A stretch of 15,736 nucleotides of DNA from UBA11606 sp964513285 (GTDB taxonomy: Bacteria; Actinomycetota; Acidimicrobiia; Acidimicrobiales; Aldehydirespiratoraceae): positions 1 through 15,736 of the forward strand of contig CAZEML010000092.1 in NCBI GenBank assembly GCA_964513285.1, read 5' to 3'. The notes beneath the pieces were generated by a model that was given only the letters and a program-made list of their open reading frames with translations, was not told where the DNA came from and did no database searches. Position numbers and translations under genes: made by a program. The stretch's first letter is position 1; every line of letters begins with the position of its first letter. Positions 1-7,447 of this stretch are shown here, piece after piece.

Positions 1-488
1 ACCTTGGCGAAGCGCTTCGTCGCATCAGCGAAGGCGCCTGCATGATCCGCTCCAAGGGCGAGGCCGGTACCGGCAACGTCGTCGAGGCGGTCCGCCACAT
101 CCGTTCGATCACCGGCGACATCCGCAAGATCACCCAGGCCGACGAGGCCGAGCTCTTCGAGTGGGCCAAGCAGCTCCAGGCGCCGCTGCCGCTCGTGCAG
201 GAGATCGCCGAGACCGGCGAACTGCCGGTCCCGCTGTTCTGCGCCGGTGGCCTCTCCACGCCGGCCGACGCCTCGCTCGTGATGCAGCTCGGCGCTCAGG
301 CCGTGTTCGTCGGCTCGGGCATCTTCAAGTCCGACGAGCCGGTGAAGATGGCCAACGCCATCGTCGAGGCCGCGACCCACTACGAAGATCCCGAGATCCT
401 CGTGAAGGTCTCGACCGGGCTCGGCGATGCGATGCGCGGCCTCGAGATGGCCACGCTCGAGACGAAGCTCGCCGAACGCGGTTGGTGA
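1..488 (+). CDS. pdxS: Pyridoxal 5'-phosphate synthase lyase subunit PdxS (5' end outside window)
   Basis: PdxS builds pyridoxal 5'-phosphate from ribose 5-phosphate, glyceraldehyde 3-phosphate and ammonia supplied by PdxT, as a (beta/alpha)8-barrel in a cytoplasmic 12+12 complex. The window opens inside the gene; the first full codon is at position 3 and 161 C-terminal residues are visible. Family landmarks seen: LGEALRRI at the left edge, SKGEAGTGNVVEAVRH at codons from 51 (its Lys, codon 54-56, should be the second catalytic lysine of the family), the phosphate-binding stretch FCAGGLSTPADA, FVGSGIFKSD, and the typical C-terminal ERGW. The reading frame is open to the left edge, so the ATG at 42 is internal. 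The stop overlaps the pdxT start by 4 nt (GTGA), implying co-translation of the two partners. Identification is secure. Confidence 0.97.
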   Translation, partial: LGEALRRISEGACMIRSKGEAGTGNVVEAVRHIRSITGDIRKITQADEAELFEWAKQLQAPLPLVQEIAETGELPVPLFCAGGLSTPADASLVMQLGAQAVFVGSGIFKSDEPVKMANAIVEAATHYEDPEILVKVSTGLGDAMRGLEMATLETKLAERGW

Positions 489-1126
489 CCGACACCCCTG
501 AGGTGACCGTCGGCGTCCTCGCCCTCCAGGGCGCGTTCGACGCGCACATCGCCATCCTTCGAGACCTCGGCGTCGACGCCGTGCCCGTCAAGACCGCCGA
601 CCAGCTGGCGGCGGTCGACGCGCTCGTGATCCCGGGTGGCGAGTCCACGACGATGTCGATGCTGCTCGTGAAGGGGCAGCTGCTCGCGCCGCTGCAGGCA
701 CGGGTCGACGGCGGGATGCCCGTCTTCGGGACGTGCGCCGGGATGATCCTCTGCTCGTCGGAGATCCTCGATGGCCGCTCCGATCAGCACTGTCTCTCGG
801 CGATCGACATCGTGTCGCGCCGCAACGGCTACGGCCGCCAGATCGACTCCTTCGAGGCCGATCTCGACATCGACGGCCTCGACCTGCCGTTCCACGGTGT
901 GTTCATCCGCGCCCCCATCGTCGACTCGGTCGGCGAGGGCGTGACCGTGCTCGCCGAGGTCGACGGTCAAGCCGTGCTCTGCCAGCACGGCCCCGTTACC
1001 GTGGCATCGTTCCATCCCGAGCTGTCGGGCGACACCCGGCTTCACCGACGTTGGCTGACCGACGCCGGCTTGCTCGAACCAGGCGCCGATCCCGTCGCCG
1101 TGAATTCCGAGGAGGGCACACCATGA
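485..1126 (+). CDS. pdxT: Pyridoxal 5'-phosphate synthase glutaminase subunit PdxT
   Basis: PdxT is the class I (triad) glutamine amidotransferase that hydrolyses glutamine and channels ammonia to PdxS. The 213-residue product starts VTDTPEVTVGVLALQG; the GTG at 485 is chosen because it overlaps the pdxS stop by 4 nt. A GTG at 503 is possible and would give a more typical N-terminus. Motifs seen: PGGEST (residues 50-55), nucleophile Cys84 in FGTCAGM, NGYGRQ (114-119) and the His177/Glu179 pair in FHPEL. The length is slightly above the usual 190-200 residues because of a C-terminal tail of about 20 residues. The tail holds the Shine-Dalgarno sequence of yebC (1109-1116) and its stop overlaps the yebC ATG (ATGA). 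Identification is secure. Confidence 0.96.
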   Translation: MTDTPEVTVGVLALQGAFDAHIAILRDLGVDAVPVKTADQLAAVDALVIPGGESTTMSMLLVKGQLLAPLQARVDGGMPVFGTCAGMILCSSEILDGRSDQHCLSAIDIVSRRNGYGRQIDSFEADLDIDGLDLPFHGVFIRAPIVDSVGEGVTVLAEVDGQAVLCQHGPVTVASFHPELSGDTRLHRRWLTDAGLLEPGADPVAVNSEEGTP

Positions 1127-1872
1127 GCGGCCATTCCAAGTGGGCGACGATCAAGCACAAGAAGGGCGCCGCCGACGCCAAGCGCGGCAAGCTCTTCGCC
1201 AAGCTGATCAAGCAGGTCGAGGTGGCGGCCCGCACCGGTGGCGGCGATCCCGATGCGAACCCGACGCTGCGGACGATGTTCCAGAAGGCCCGCGACAACT
1301 CGGTGCCGCTCGACACGATCGAGCGGGCCGTCAAGCGCGGGACCGGCGAACTCGAAGGCGTCAACTACGAGACCGTCACCTACGAGGGTTATGCGCCCGG
1401 TGGCATCGCGCTCCTGATCGAGTGCCTCACCGACAACCGCAACCGCACGTCGGGCGATGTGCGTTCGACCCTCTCCAAGAACGGCGGCTCGCTCGCCGAG
1501 CCCGGTGCGGTGTCGTGGCAGTTCGAGCGCAAGGGCGTGATCCTCGTCCCGACCTCGGTCGAAGAGGACGACGTGATGCTCGCCGCGCTCGACGCCGGCG
1601 CCGAAGACATCGTCGACGAGGGCGAGATGTGGCGGGTCACGACGCCGCCGTCGGATCTGCCGCAGGTCCGCGAGGCGCTCGACGAGGCCGGGATCACCGT
1701 CGAGTCCGCCGACCTCGCGATGTTGCCGACCTCGACGGTGGAGATCACCGACGTGGGTCAGGTCAAGGGCCTGCTCAAGCTGATGGACCTGCTCGACGAC
1801 CTCGACGACGTGCAGGACGTCCACGGCAACATGGACGTCTCCGACGACCTCATGGACGAAGCCACCGCCTAG
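1123..1872 (+). CDS. yebC: YebC/PmpR family protein (DUF28)
   Basis: This 249-residue protein belongs to the YebC/PmpR family. Members have been described as transcriptional regulators and, more recently, as factors that help ribosomes through difficult sequences such as proline stretches; which applies here cannot be told from sequence. The N-terminus MSGHSKWATIKHKKGAADAK is the family hallmark, and the acidic middle and C-terminal domains (VTYEGYAPGG, LTDNRNRT, LSKNGGSLAEPG) follow in order. Full length. The ATG overlaps the pdxT stop by 4 nt and is preceded by a strong GAGGAGGG ribosome-binding site at 1109-1116. In many actinobacteria yebC is followed directly by ruvC; here a minus-strand block of about 3.3 kb intervenes. 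Confidence 0.96.
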   Translation: MSGHSKWATIKHKKGAADAKRGKLFAKLIKQVEVAARTGGGDPDANPTLRTMFQKARDNSVPLDTIERAVKRGTGELEGVNYETVTYEGYAPGGIALLIECLTDNRNRTSGDVRSTLSKNGGSLAEPGAVSWQFERKGVILVPTSVEEDDVMLAALDAGAEDIVDEGEMWRVTTPPSDLPQVREALDEAGITVESADLAMLPTSTVEITDVGQVKGLLKLMDLLDDLDDVQDVHGNMDVSDDLMDEATA

Positions 1873-1896
1873 CGAGGGCGTCTGCGGTTGCTCGGC

Positions 1897-2628
1897 TCAG
1901 GCCGGGTGGCCGATCGCCCAGGTGTCCTGGGCCCGGAGCTCCTCGGGCGAACGATCCAGGATCGGCAACAGTTCGTCGGCGATCTCGTCGGGGGTGCTGA
2001 CCCGGTCGGTGTCGTTGAGCTCGTGGTACACGTCGGTCGCCTGGATCGAACGCGGTGCGGCGAGGACCCGGTCGAGCAGCGGGGTGCCCACCGCCCCCGG
2101 GAAGACCCGAGCGATGGCGACGTCGTCGAGTTCGTCGGCTGCGGCCCGGAAGGCCATCTGGGCGGCCGCTTTGAGGATCGAATAGGCCGACCAGCCGACG
2201 CGCGGGTTCGACGCGCTGTAGCTGTCGAAGATCACACAACGCTCCAGCCCCACCTCTTGGTGGAGCGAGCCGGTCAGGGCCACGGCGGCGGCGACATGGA
2301 CGTTGAAGTGGGCGGTGAGCTGGTCGGCGTCGAGCTCGGTCCACGGTTCGAGGTCGACCGCGGTCGCTGCCCCATGGATGAGCGAGGTGACCGGTCCCGA
2401 TGCCAGCTCGGCGACCGCCGCCACGATCGCGTCGCGGTCGGCCGCGGTGCCGACGTCGGCGGCGACGATCCGCACCGTGTCGCGGTCACCCCACAGCTCG
2501 TCGAGCACGCCGGCTCGCCGGGCGACCGCTACCACCTGGTCGCCCCGATCGGTCAGGGCGCGGACGCACGAGGCGCCCATGCCCGCGGATGCGCCGGTGA
2601 CGACGTGGAGGCGGGACGGTTCGGTCAT
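1897..2628 (-). CDS. Short-chain dehydrogenase/reductase (SDR) family oxidoreductase
   Basis: A 243-residue classical-type SDR, an NAD(P)-dependent cytoplasmic oxidoreductase of unknown substrate. Seen: the glycine-rich cofactor loop TGASAGMG (residues 11-18), AADVG (56-60) near the adenine-ring site, HGAA (85-88) in place of the usual NNAG, catalytic Ser136 followed 13 residues later by Tyr149 and Lys153 (YSILK), and FPGAVGT (176-182). An Arg pair after the second strand (ARR, 37-39) hints at NADPH preference; this is inference. The overall pattern resembles the benzil reductase/sepiapterin reductase-like SDRs, but substrate cannot be assigned. The gene converges on yebC with only 24 nt between stops, and its start lies about 20 nt beyond a strong hairpin (2648-2702) that separates it from the ABC genes upstream. 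No clear TANNNT box precedes it. Confidence 0.85.
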   Translation of the reverse strand: MTEPSRLHVVTGASAGMGASCVRALTDRGDQVVAVARRAGVLDELWGDRDTVRIVAADVGTAADRDAIVAAVAELASGPVTSLIHGAATAVDLEPWTELDADQLTAHFNVHVAAAVALTGSLHQEVGLERCVIFDSYSASNPRVGWSAYSILKAAAQMAFRAAADELDDVAIARVFPGAVGTPLLDRVLAAPRSIQATDVYHELNDTDRVSTPDEIADELLPILDRSPEELRAQDTWAIGHPA

Positions 2629-2647
2629 GGCCGGTAGTCAACCATCA

Positions 2648-2702
2648 GCCGGCCTCGGGTCGCGTCGGAATACTCCGCAGTTCCGCACGCGCCCGAGGCG
2701 GC
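2648..2702. terminator. Long inverted repeat between ABC permease and SDR genes (terminator-like)
   Basis: The arms are 2652-2659 (GCCTCGGG) with 2692-2699 (CCCGAGGC), then 2661-2665 (CGCGT) with 2687-2691 (ACGCG), then 2666-2670 (CGGAA) with 2681-2685 (TTCCG), around a 10-nt loop. That is 18 paired bases with single-base bulges at 2660 and 2686; three more outer pairs form if G2651 is bulged. It lies 42 nt past the permease stop and 19 nt before the SDR start on the minus strand, as expected for a terminator of the ABC/DUF218 unit. There is no clear T-run on the minus strand (only TGATGGTTGACT), so an attenuator or mRNA-stability role is also possible. Confidence 0.55.
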
Positions 2703-2744
2703 CGAGTCAGCGCCCGCCCGAAGGCGAGCGGCGAAGGTGAGGCC

Positions 2745-3578
2745 TCAGACCCCGTCGGCGACGCCGAGGAGACGCTGACGCTTGACGCCGGCCATGCCTC
2801 GCCACGTCGAGGTGAGCCCGATCGCCCACGCGATGGCGCCGATCACGATCGTCGTCGTGGCGGTGCCGTAGATCGCGCCGGACGCCTGGGCGTAGGAGAT
2901 GGCGATCAGCGGAAGCGTGATGAGACCAGAGGCCTGCTGGGCGGCCGCGGTCGACTTGACCTTGCCCGAGAGACGCAGCACGAGCGACAAGCCGATCAGC
3001 AAGAAGCCGGGCAGTACCCACAGCATCAGCAGCCACCACTGCTGGGTCGGGAAGAACCAACCCCCGACCTCGGGGCCGACGATGATGTTCACGATCAGCG
3101 AGTAGCAGGTGAAGCCGACCATCGTCGTGAAGTAGCCGGGCACCAGCGACGCCAGCAGCTTGCCGAGGTAGATCTCGCGGGTGCCGGCGGGGGAGTGGGC
3201 CAAGAACTCGCCGGTACCTCGCTCGCGCTCGCCGACGAGGGTGGCGGCGCCGACCGCGGTCGAGATCGTCAACGGCACGACCACCGCCATCGGCGCGAAC
3301 AGGAACACGGCGAGGGCGTAGCTGGTACGACCCTGCGGGGTGTCGCCTTGGATCTGGTCCTGGGCGGCTTGGGGCAGCACTTCGAGGGTGTTGGCCACGT
3401 TCTGCACCGCCGGCACGTCGCCGAGGCTGGTGATGGAGAGCAGCAAGAACAGCGGCACGAAGACGAAGAAGATGCTGCCGAGGATCCCCATCGGCATCCA
3501 GAAGTCCTTGGCCAGGACGAGCTGCTTCACGTCGGTTCGGGCGACGGTGAACGTGCGACGCCAGTTGAACGAGCTCAT
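2745..3578 (-). CDS. ABC-2 type transporter permease
   Basis: A 277-residue polytopic membrane protein, the channel partner of the ATPase encoded just upstream. About six hydrophobic segments can be seen (roughly residues 29-50, 88-112, 140-167, 181-203, 216-238, 240-256), with a larger outside loop of about 40 residues after the first. The stretch LVGERERGTGEFLAHSPAG (114-132) followed by EIYLGK matches the cytoplasmic ExxxGTxExL coupling element of NatB/YhaP-like ABC-2 permeases. The ATG overlaps the ATPase stop (ATGA on the minus strand) and has a strong GAGGAGG ribosome-binding site at 3586-3592, so translation is coupled. Substrate unknown; ions, lipids, drugs or peptides are all possible for this type. 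Confidence 0.87.
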   Translation of the reverse strand: MSSFNWRRTFTVARTDVKQLVLAKDFWMPMGILGSIFFVFVPLFLLLSITSLGDVPAVQNVANTLEVLPQAAQDQIQGDTPQGRTSYALAVFLFAPMAVVVPLTISTAVGAATLVGERERGTGEFLAHSPAGTREIYLGKLLASLVPGYFTTMVGFTCYSLIVNIIVGPEVGGWFFPTQQWWLLMLWVLPGFLLIGLSLVLRLSGKVKSTAAAQQASGLITLPLIAISYAQASGAIYGTATTTIVIGAIAWAIGLTSTWRGMAGVKRQRLLGVADGV

Positions 3579-4573
3579 CGGTAGGCCTCCTCGGGAGTGA
3601 TCGTCGAGCCGACCGTGCCTTCACCGAGGTCGCGCGCCGAGCGACGGACGGCGAAGTACAGCTCTTCGAGCGATGGTTCGTGGGGGACGACCTTGGTGAC
3701 CCGTTGGCCGGCCGCGGTGAGGGCGACGACGACGTCGGGGGTCACGGCCGGGTCGTTGAGCACCACGCGGGCGTCGGTGGCGCCGAGCTCGACTCGACGC
3801 ACGCCCGGCAGGATCTCCAGATCGGCGAGCTTCGCCTGATCGCCTTCGACCGCGATGCGCACCGAGTCCTCGGGCCAGTAGGTCCGGGTCAGGTCGCTCG
3901 GCTGGCCCGACACGAGGTCGGTACCGGTGTCGAGCACGATCACGTGGTCGGCGAGCCCTTCGGCCTCGACGAGGTGATGAGTGCACATCACCACGGTGTG
4001 TCCGTCGGTCGTCATCTCTCGGATCAGCTGGAGGACGGCCTGGGCCGACTCCGGATCGAGGCCCGAAGTCGGCTCGTCGAACAACAACAGGCAGGGCTCG
4101 TGCAGCACCGAGCGGGACAGCGCGAGGCGGGTCTTCATGCCGGTCGAGTAGCCGCCGACCTGTTCGTCGAGCGCGTGCTCGATCCCGAACCGGCCCGCCG
4201 AGGCTCGGATGCGGTCGTGCATGACCGACGAGTCGACGCCGTGGAGCTGGGCGGCGTAGATCAGGTTGTCCCAACCGGTGAGGCGGTCATAGAGCGCCGG
4301 CTTGGCGGAGACGACGCCGCAGTCGCTGCGCACCGCTTCGCCGTCGACGGCCGGGTCGAGACCCAAGGTCCGTACGACGCCCTGGTCGGGGGTCATCGCT
4401 CCGGTGATGCAGCGGATCGCCGTCGTCTTGCCGGCGCCGTTGGGGCCGAGCAGGACGGTGATCTTGCCCTCCGGGGCGACGACGGTCAGGTCGGTGAGCG
4501 CCGGCTTGTCGTTGAACGCCTTGGAGACGCGCGCGAGCTGGACAGCGGCGGCAGGGGGGTTGAGCGCACTCAT
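3575..4573 (-). CDS. ABC transporter ATP-binding protein
   Basis: This 332-residue ATPase powers the adjacent ABC-2 permease at the inner face of the membrane. Seen: Walker A GPNGAGKT (43-50), signature YSTGM (142-146), Walker B CLLLFDEP (161-168), D-loop SGLDPES, and the H-loop His199/His200. A C-terminal extension of about 100 residues (from 230) resembles the accessory domain of NatA/CcmA-like exporter ATPases. Oddity: where the Q-loop glutamine is expected (between CGVV and PALYDRLTG) the protein has Ser89-Ala90-Lys91, so the Gln appears to be replaced by Ala90. The start MSALNPP is chosen because homology begins soon after; the frame stays open for 104 more codons upstream, but that part runs into the DUF218 gene and looks like noise. 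The ribosome-binding site is weak (GGAAAG). Confidence 0.9.
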   Translation of the reverse strand: MSALNPPAAAVQLARVSKAFNDKPALTDLTVVAPEGKITVLLGPNGAGKTTAIRCITGAMTPDQGVVRTLGLDPAVDGEAVRSDCGVVSAKPALYDRLTGWDNLIYAAQLHGVDSSVMHDRIRASAGRFGIEHALDEQVGGYSTGMKTRLALSRSVLHEPCLLLFDEPTSGLDPESAQAVLQLIREMTTDGHTVVMCTHHLVEAEGLADHVIVLDTGTDLVSGQPSDLTRTYWPEDSVRIAVEGDQAKLADLEILPGVRRVELGATDARVVLNDPAVTPDVVVALTAAGQRVTKVVPHEPSLEELYFAVRRSARDLGEGTVGSTITPEEAYR

Positions 4574-4632
4574 CTGCTTTCCATCGGCACCTGGCCGACG
4601 GGCTGAAGCTCGAAGCGGCGTCGGTTTCGGGT

Positions 4633-5187
4633 TCAGCAGCCGCGCAAGAACGTCGCCTTGATGGATGCGCCCCACTCGTAGGCGACCCGGATCGGCACCG
4701 CCTGGTGATGGGGGACGCTCACGATGCGGACGTCGCCGTCCCAGCACCGCTCGATGAGCCGGCGGGCCCGGGTGACCTGGTCGGTGCTGGCCACCACCAC
4801 GACCGATTCCCAGCCGCGTTCCTCGACCAGCTCGGCGAGCATCTGGGCTTCGCCGCGGGTCGTCAGCGGGTCGGGCTCGAGACACTCAAAGACGGTGCCC
4901 TCGGGGATGTTGCGCGGCGGTCGACTGTTGCAGGGGCGAGCCGCCCAGACGTTCTGTTCCTCGACGAAGACCGAAGAGAACACCACGGTCGAGGACACGC
5001 CCTGGCGGACGAGGTCGACGGCATGGGGGACTCGATCGCCGCCGCCACCGAGCACATAGATTGCGTCGACGGTGCCGGGGTCGTCGCGGGTGGGATTGAC
5101 GAACCAGACATAGGACAGAACGCCGAACACCATCGCGCCCAGGACGGTCGTCACTGCGAGCATCTTCAGGATCCGACGCCGACTCAT
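4633..5187 (-). CDS. Membrane-anchored YdcF/SanA-like protein (DUF218)
   Basis: A 184-residue protein with a basic N-terminus (MSRRR), one membrane segment (about residues 9-30), and a DUF218-type domain outside. Seen: DAIYVLGGGGDRV (41-53) matches the family's first strand and glycine loop, TTRGEAQM (109-116) its conserved Glu helix, and VVVVASTDQVTRAR (129-142) the second core motif. SanA/ElyC/YdcF relatives are linked to envelope and peptidoglycan functions in enterobacteria; the role here is unknown. Four cysteines (86, 102, 148, 184) lie in the outer domain, two of them in an insertion (about 74-105). The start is chosen at the ATG before the membrane segment; an extra 59 upstream codons are open but would overlap ruvC. 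It lies upstream of the ABC genes on the same strand, with a 59-nt gap. Confidence 0.75.
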   Translation of the reverse strand: MSRRRILKMLAVTTVLGAMVFGVLSYVWFVNPTRDDPGTVDAIYVLGGGGDRVPHAVDLVRQGVSSTVVFSSVFVEEQNVWAARPCNSRPPRNIPEGTVFECLEPDPLTTRGEAQMLAELVEERGWESVVVVASTDQVTRARRLIERCWDGDVRIVSVPHHQAVPIRVAYEWGASIKATFLRGC

Positions 5188-5221
5188 CCCGCTCAGGGTG
5201 CCACGCCGCTTCCCGGTTGCG

Positions 5222-5227
5222 ACGCTA
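5222..5227 (-). promoter_or_regulatory. Candidate -10 box (TAGCGT) for the DUF218 gene
   Basis: Read on the minus strand, TAGCGT fits the actinobacterial TANNNT -10 pattern and would start transcription about 27 nt before the ATG at 5187. It shares its TA (5226-5227) with the plus-strand box of ruvC. A weaker alternative is CACCCT exactly 7 nt before the ATG. No experimental support. Confidence 0.35.
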
Positions 5228-5231
5228 GGGT
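5226..5231 (+). promoter_or_regulatory. -10 box (TAGGGT) for ruvC, leaderless layout
   Basis: TAGGGT is followed by 7 nt and then GTG at 5239. This is the spacing expected if transcription starts on the start codon itself. It supports 5239 rather than the GTG at 5245 as the ruvC start, which is also the start that puts the catalytic residues at the usual numbers. Confidence 0.6.
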
Positions 5232-5238
5232 CGTACAC

Positions 5239-5772
5239 GTGTTCGTGTTGGGGATCGATCCCGGGCTCTCGCGATGTGGCTACGGCTGTGTCGAACATGG
5301 TCGTCGGCCTCGGGCTGTCGCGGCCGGGGTCATCCGGACGGACCCCGCACTCGATCTTCCGCATCGGCTCGCGGAGATGCAGCTTGAGCTTCGTGCCCTG
5401 ATCGCGGAGCTCCGCCCCGACGTGGTGGCGATCGAGCGGGTGCTGTTCCAGCAGAACGTGTCGACCGCGATGGGCGTCGGCATGGCGAGCGGGCTGGCGA
5501 TGGCCGAAGCGGTCGCAGCCGGCTGCGACGTCGCCGAGTACTCACCCAACGAGATCAAACAGGCCGTCGGCGGCTCCGGCTCCGCCGGCAAGGCCGAGAT
5601 CGGCACGATGGTGCAGACCTTGCTCGGGCTCCCGAAGCGACTGTCGCCCGCCGATGCCGCAGACGCCACCGCGGTGGCGTTGTGTCATCTCTCCCGGGTT
5701 CCCGGCCGCCGTACCCGCGCCGCGGTCACCGCCGCCGGTGTCGATCCTTCTGCGAAAGCGAGCGTCTCATGA
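5239..5772 (+). CDS. ruvC: Crossover junction endodeoxyribonuclease RuvC
   Basis: RuvC cuts Holliday junctions symmetrically as a dimer together with RuvAB, completing recombination and fork repair. The 177-residue protein starts VFVLGIDPGLSRCG. The four metal-binding acids are Asp7 (GIDPG), Glu66 (AIERV), Asp139 and Asp142 (SPADAADA); the first two carry the same numbers as in the E. coli enzyme and the last two are shifted by one, which supports the chosen GTG start. FQQN (70-73) lies where the family has its DNA-contact loop. There is no Shine-Dalgarno sequence before the GTG; a TAGGGT box 7 nt upstream suggests a leaderless mRNA. The stop overlaps the ruvA start (ATGA). Confidence 0.96.
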   Translation: MFVLGIDPGLSRCGYGCVEHGRRPRAVAAGVIRTDPALDLPHRLAEMQLELRALIAELRPDVVAIERVLFQQNVSTAMGVGMASGLAMAEAVAAGCDVAEYSPNEIKQAVGGSGSAGKAEIGTMVQTLLGLPKRLSPADAADATAVALCHLSRVPGRRTRAAVTAAGVDPSAKASVS

Positions 5773-6377
5773 TCGGTTCGTTGCGAGGCCGTCTCCTCGA
5801 TCGAGGTCACGACGGCGAACTCCTCATCGAGGTGGGTGGCGTCGGCTACCGGGTCCAGGTCACCCCGTCGACCTCGGTCACGATCGGCGAGCTCGACGGT
5901 GAGGTCTTCGTCCACACCCACCACGCGGTTCGCGAGGACAGCGAGACCCTCTACGGCTTCGCCTCGATCGCCGAACGCCGGGTGTTCGAGTCGCTGATCT
6001 CCGCCCATGGCGTCGGCCCGTCGCTCGGGTTGGCGATCCTGTCCGTGCACGGCCCCGACGCGCTCCGACGGGCCGTGGCCGAGGATGATGTCGCCGCGCT
6101 CTGCCTGGTCCCCGGCGTCGGCAAGAAGACCGCAGCGCGGCTCGTGATGGAGCTGAAGTCCAAGCTCGACCTGCCCGACGGCGAGGTCGTCGTGTTGACC
6201 GAAGACGGTTCGCCCGCCGCGGTCGGTGGTGGGGCACGAGCCGACGTCCGGGCCGCGCTCGAAGGCCTGGGCTACGGCGCCGACGAGATCCATGCGGTTC
6301 TGGTCGATCTGCCCGCCGAGGGCGAAACGGGCGAGTTGTTGAAGGACGCGCTTCGTCGCCTGGCGACGGGCGTGTGA
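5769..6377 (+). CDS. ruvA: Holliday junction branch migration complex subunit RuvA
   Basis: RuvA binds the four-way junction as a tetramer and loads the RuvB motor. The 202-residue product shows the OB-fold domain (MIGSLRGRLL to about 62), two helix-hairpin-helix motifs (residues 76-91 with HGVGPSLG, and 112-126 with VPGVGKKTAARL), a variable acidic linker (about 136-155) and the C-terminal RuvB-contact domain (about 156-202, with ALEGLGYGADE). The start MIGSLRG is the usual one for the family and overlaps the ruvC stop by 4 nt; no strong ribosome-binding site is visible, consistent with translational coupling. Confidence 0.96.
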   Translation: MIGSLRGRLLDRGHDGELLIEVGGVGYRVQVTPSTSVTIGELDGEVFVHTHHAVREDSETLYGFASIAERRVFESLISAHGVGPSLGLAILSVHGPDALRRAVAEDDVAALCLVPGVGKKTAARLVMELKSKLDLPDGEVVVLTEDGSPAAVGGGARADVRAALEGLGYGADEIHAVLVDLPAEGETGELLKDALRRLATGV

Positions 6378-6388
6378 GGATCTGATCG

Positions 6389-7447
6389 ATGGCACGCGAA
6401 GAACTGCTCTCTCCCGCCGAGGAGCCCGACGACGCGATCGCCCTGCTCGACGAGCCGGGGCTCCGACCCAAGACCCTCGACGAGTTCGTCGGCCAGTCCG
6501 AGCTGAAGGGGCACCTGTCGGTGATGCTCGGCGCGGCCGCTCGTCGCCGAGAGGCCGCCGACCATCTCCTGTTCGCCGGCCCGCCCGGGCTCGGCAAGAC
6601 CACGCTCGCCAACATCATCGCGGTCGAGATGGGCACGAACCTCGAGGTCACCTCGGGCCCGGCTCTCGAACGGGCCGGCGACCTGGCGTCGATCTTGACC
6701 AAGCTCGAAGACGGCGATGTGCTCTTCATCGACGAGATCCACCGCCTGCCCCGCCCGGTCGAGGAGGTCCTCTATCCGGCGATGGAGGACTTCCGGATCG
6801 ATTTCGTCCTCGGCAAGGGGCCAGCCGCTCGGTCGGTTTCGCTCGACCTGGCCAAGTTCACCCTCGTCGGCGCCACGACCCGCACCGGTCTGATCACCGG
6901 CCCGTTGCGTGACCGCTTCGGCCTGGTCGCCCGGCTCGACTACTACGAGGTCGACGATCTGCGCGACATCGCCATGCGGGCGGCCCGCATCCTCGGGGTC
7001 GACACCGACGAAGGCGGCGCCTACGAGATCGCCCGACGGTCTCGGGGTACGCCTCGTATCGCGAATCGGCTGTTGCGTCAGGTCCGCGACTACGCCGAGG
7101 TCGAGCGCGACGGCCACATCTCCGCTGCGGTCGCCGCCGACGGGCTCGCGTTCTTCGGGGTCGACGAGTTGGGTCTCGACAAGGCATCTCGTGCGGTCCT
7201 CGACGCGGTCTGTCGTCGCTTCGGCGGCGGTCCCGTCGGTCTGTCGACCTTGGCGATCGCGGTGAGCGAACCGACCGAGACGGTCGAGGACGTCTATGAG
7301 CCGTACCTCATCCAGCAGGGTCTGCTGATGCGCACCCCGCGGGGCCGGGTCGCGACCCCGGCCGCCTACGCCCACCTGGGCATGACGCCGCCACCACCCG
7401 CAGTGGATCCGAAGCCGCAGGCAGGTCTGTTCGACAGCGAGCCGTAG
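6389..7447 (+). CDS. ruvB: Holliday junction branch migration DNA helicase RuvB
   Basis: RuvB is the hexameric AAA+ motor that drives branch migration with RuvA. The 352-residue protein has the RPKTLDEFVGQ entry motif (26-36), Walker A GPPGLGKTT (64-72), Walker B LFIDEIH (112-118), sensor 1 GATTRTG (161-167), arginine finger Arg174 in GPLRDRFG, the lid with GTPRIANRLLRQVRD, and a C-terminal winged helix ending near RGRVATPAAYAHLG. It follows ruvA after 11 nt with a GAGGA ribosome-binding site at 6376-6380. Its TAG stop doubles as the first three bases of the TAGCCT box placed 7 nt before queA. Confidence 0.97.
   Translation: MAREELLSPAEEPDDAIALLDEPGLRPKTLDEFVGQSELKGHLSVMLGAAARRREAADHLLFAGPPGLGKTTLANIIAVEMGTNLEVTSGPALERAGDLASILTKLEDGDVLFIDEIHRLPRPVEEVLYPAMEDFRIDFVLGKGPAARSVSLDLAKFTLVGATTRTGLITGPLRDRFGLVARLDYYEVDDLRDIAMRAARILGVDTDEGGAYEIARRSRGTPRIANRLLRQVRDYAEVERDGHISAAVAADGLAFFGVDELGLDKASRAVLDAVCRRFGGGPVGLSTLAIAVSEPTETVEDVYEPYLIQQGLLMRTPRGRVATPAAYAHLGMTPPPPAVDPKPQAGLFDSEP

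Noticed and set aside
4595..4624. Inverted repeat CCGACG/CGTCGG between the DUF218 and ATPase genes
   Set aside because: Only 6 bp with an 18-nt loop and no T-run; expected by chance in this composition.
4574..4885. N-terminal extension of the ABC ATPase by 104 codons
   Set aside because: The extension overlaps the DUF218 gene, is Arg/Pro-rich without similarity to ABC proteins, and MSALNPP is the normal distance from the first ABC strand.
5245..5247. Alternative GTG start for ruvC
   Set aside because: The GTG at 5239 has the 7-nt spacing to TAGGGT and gives Asp7/Glu66 numbering as in other RuvC proteins.
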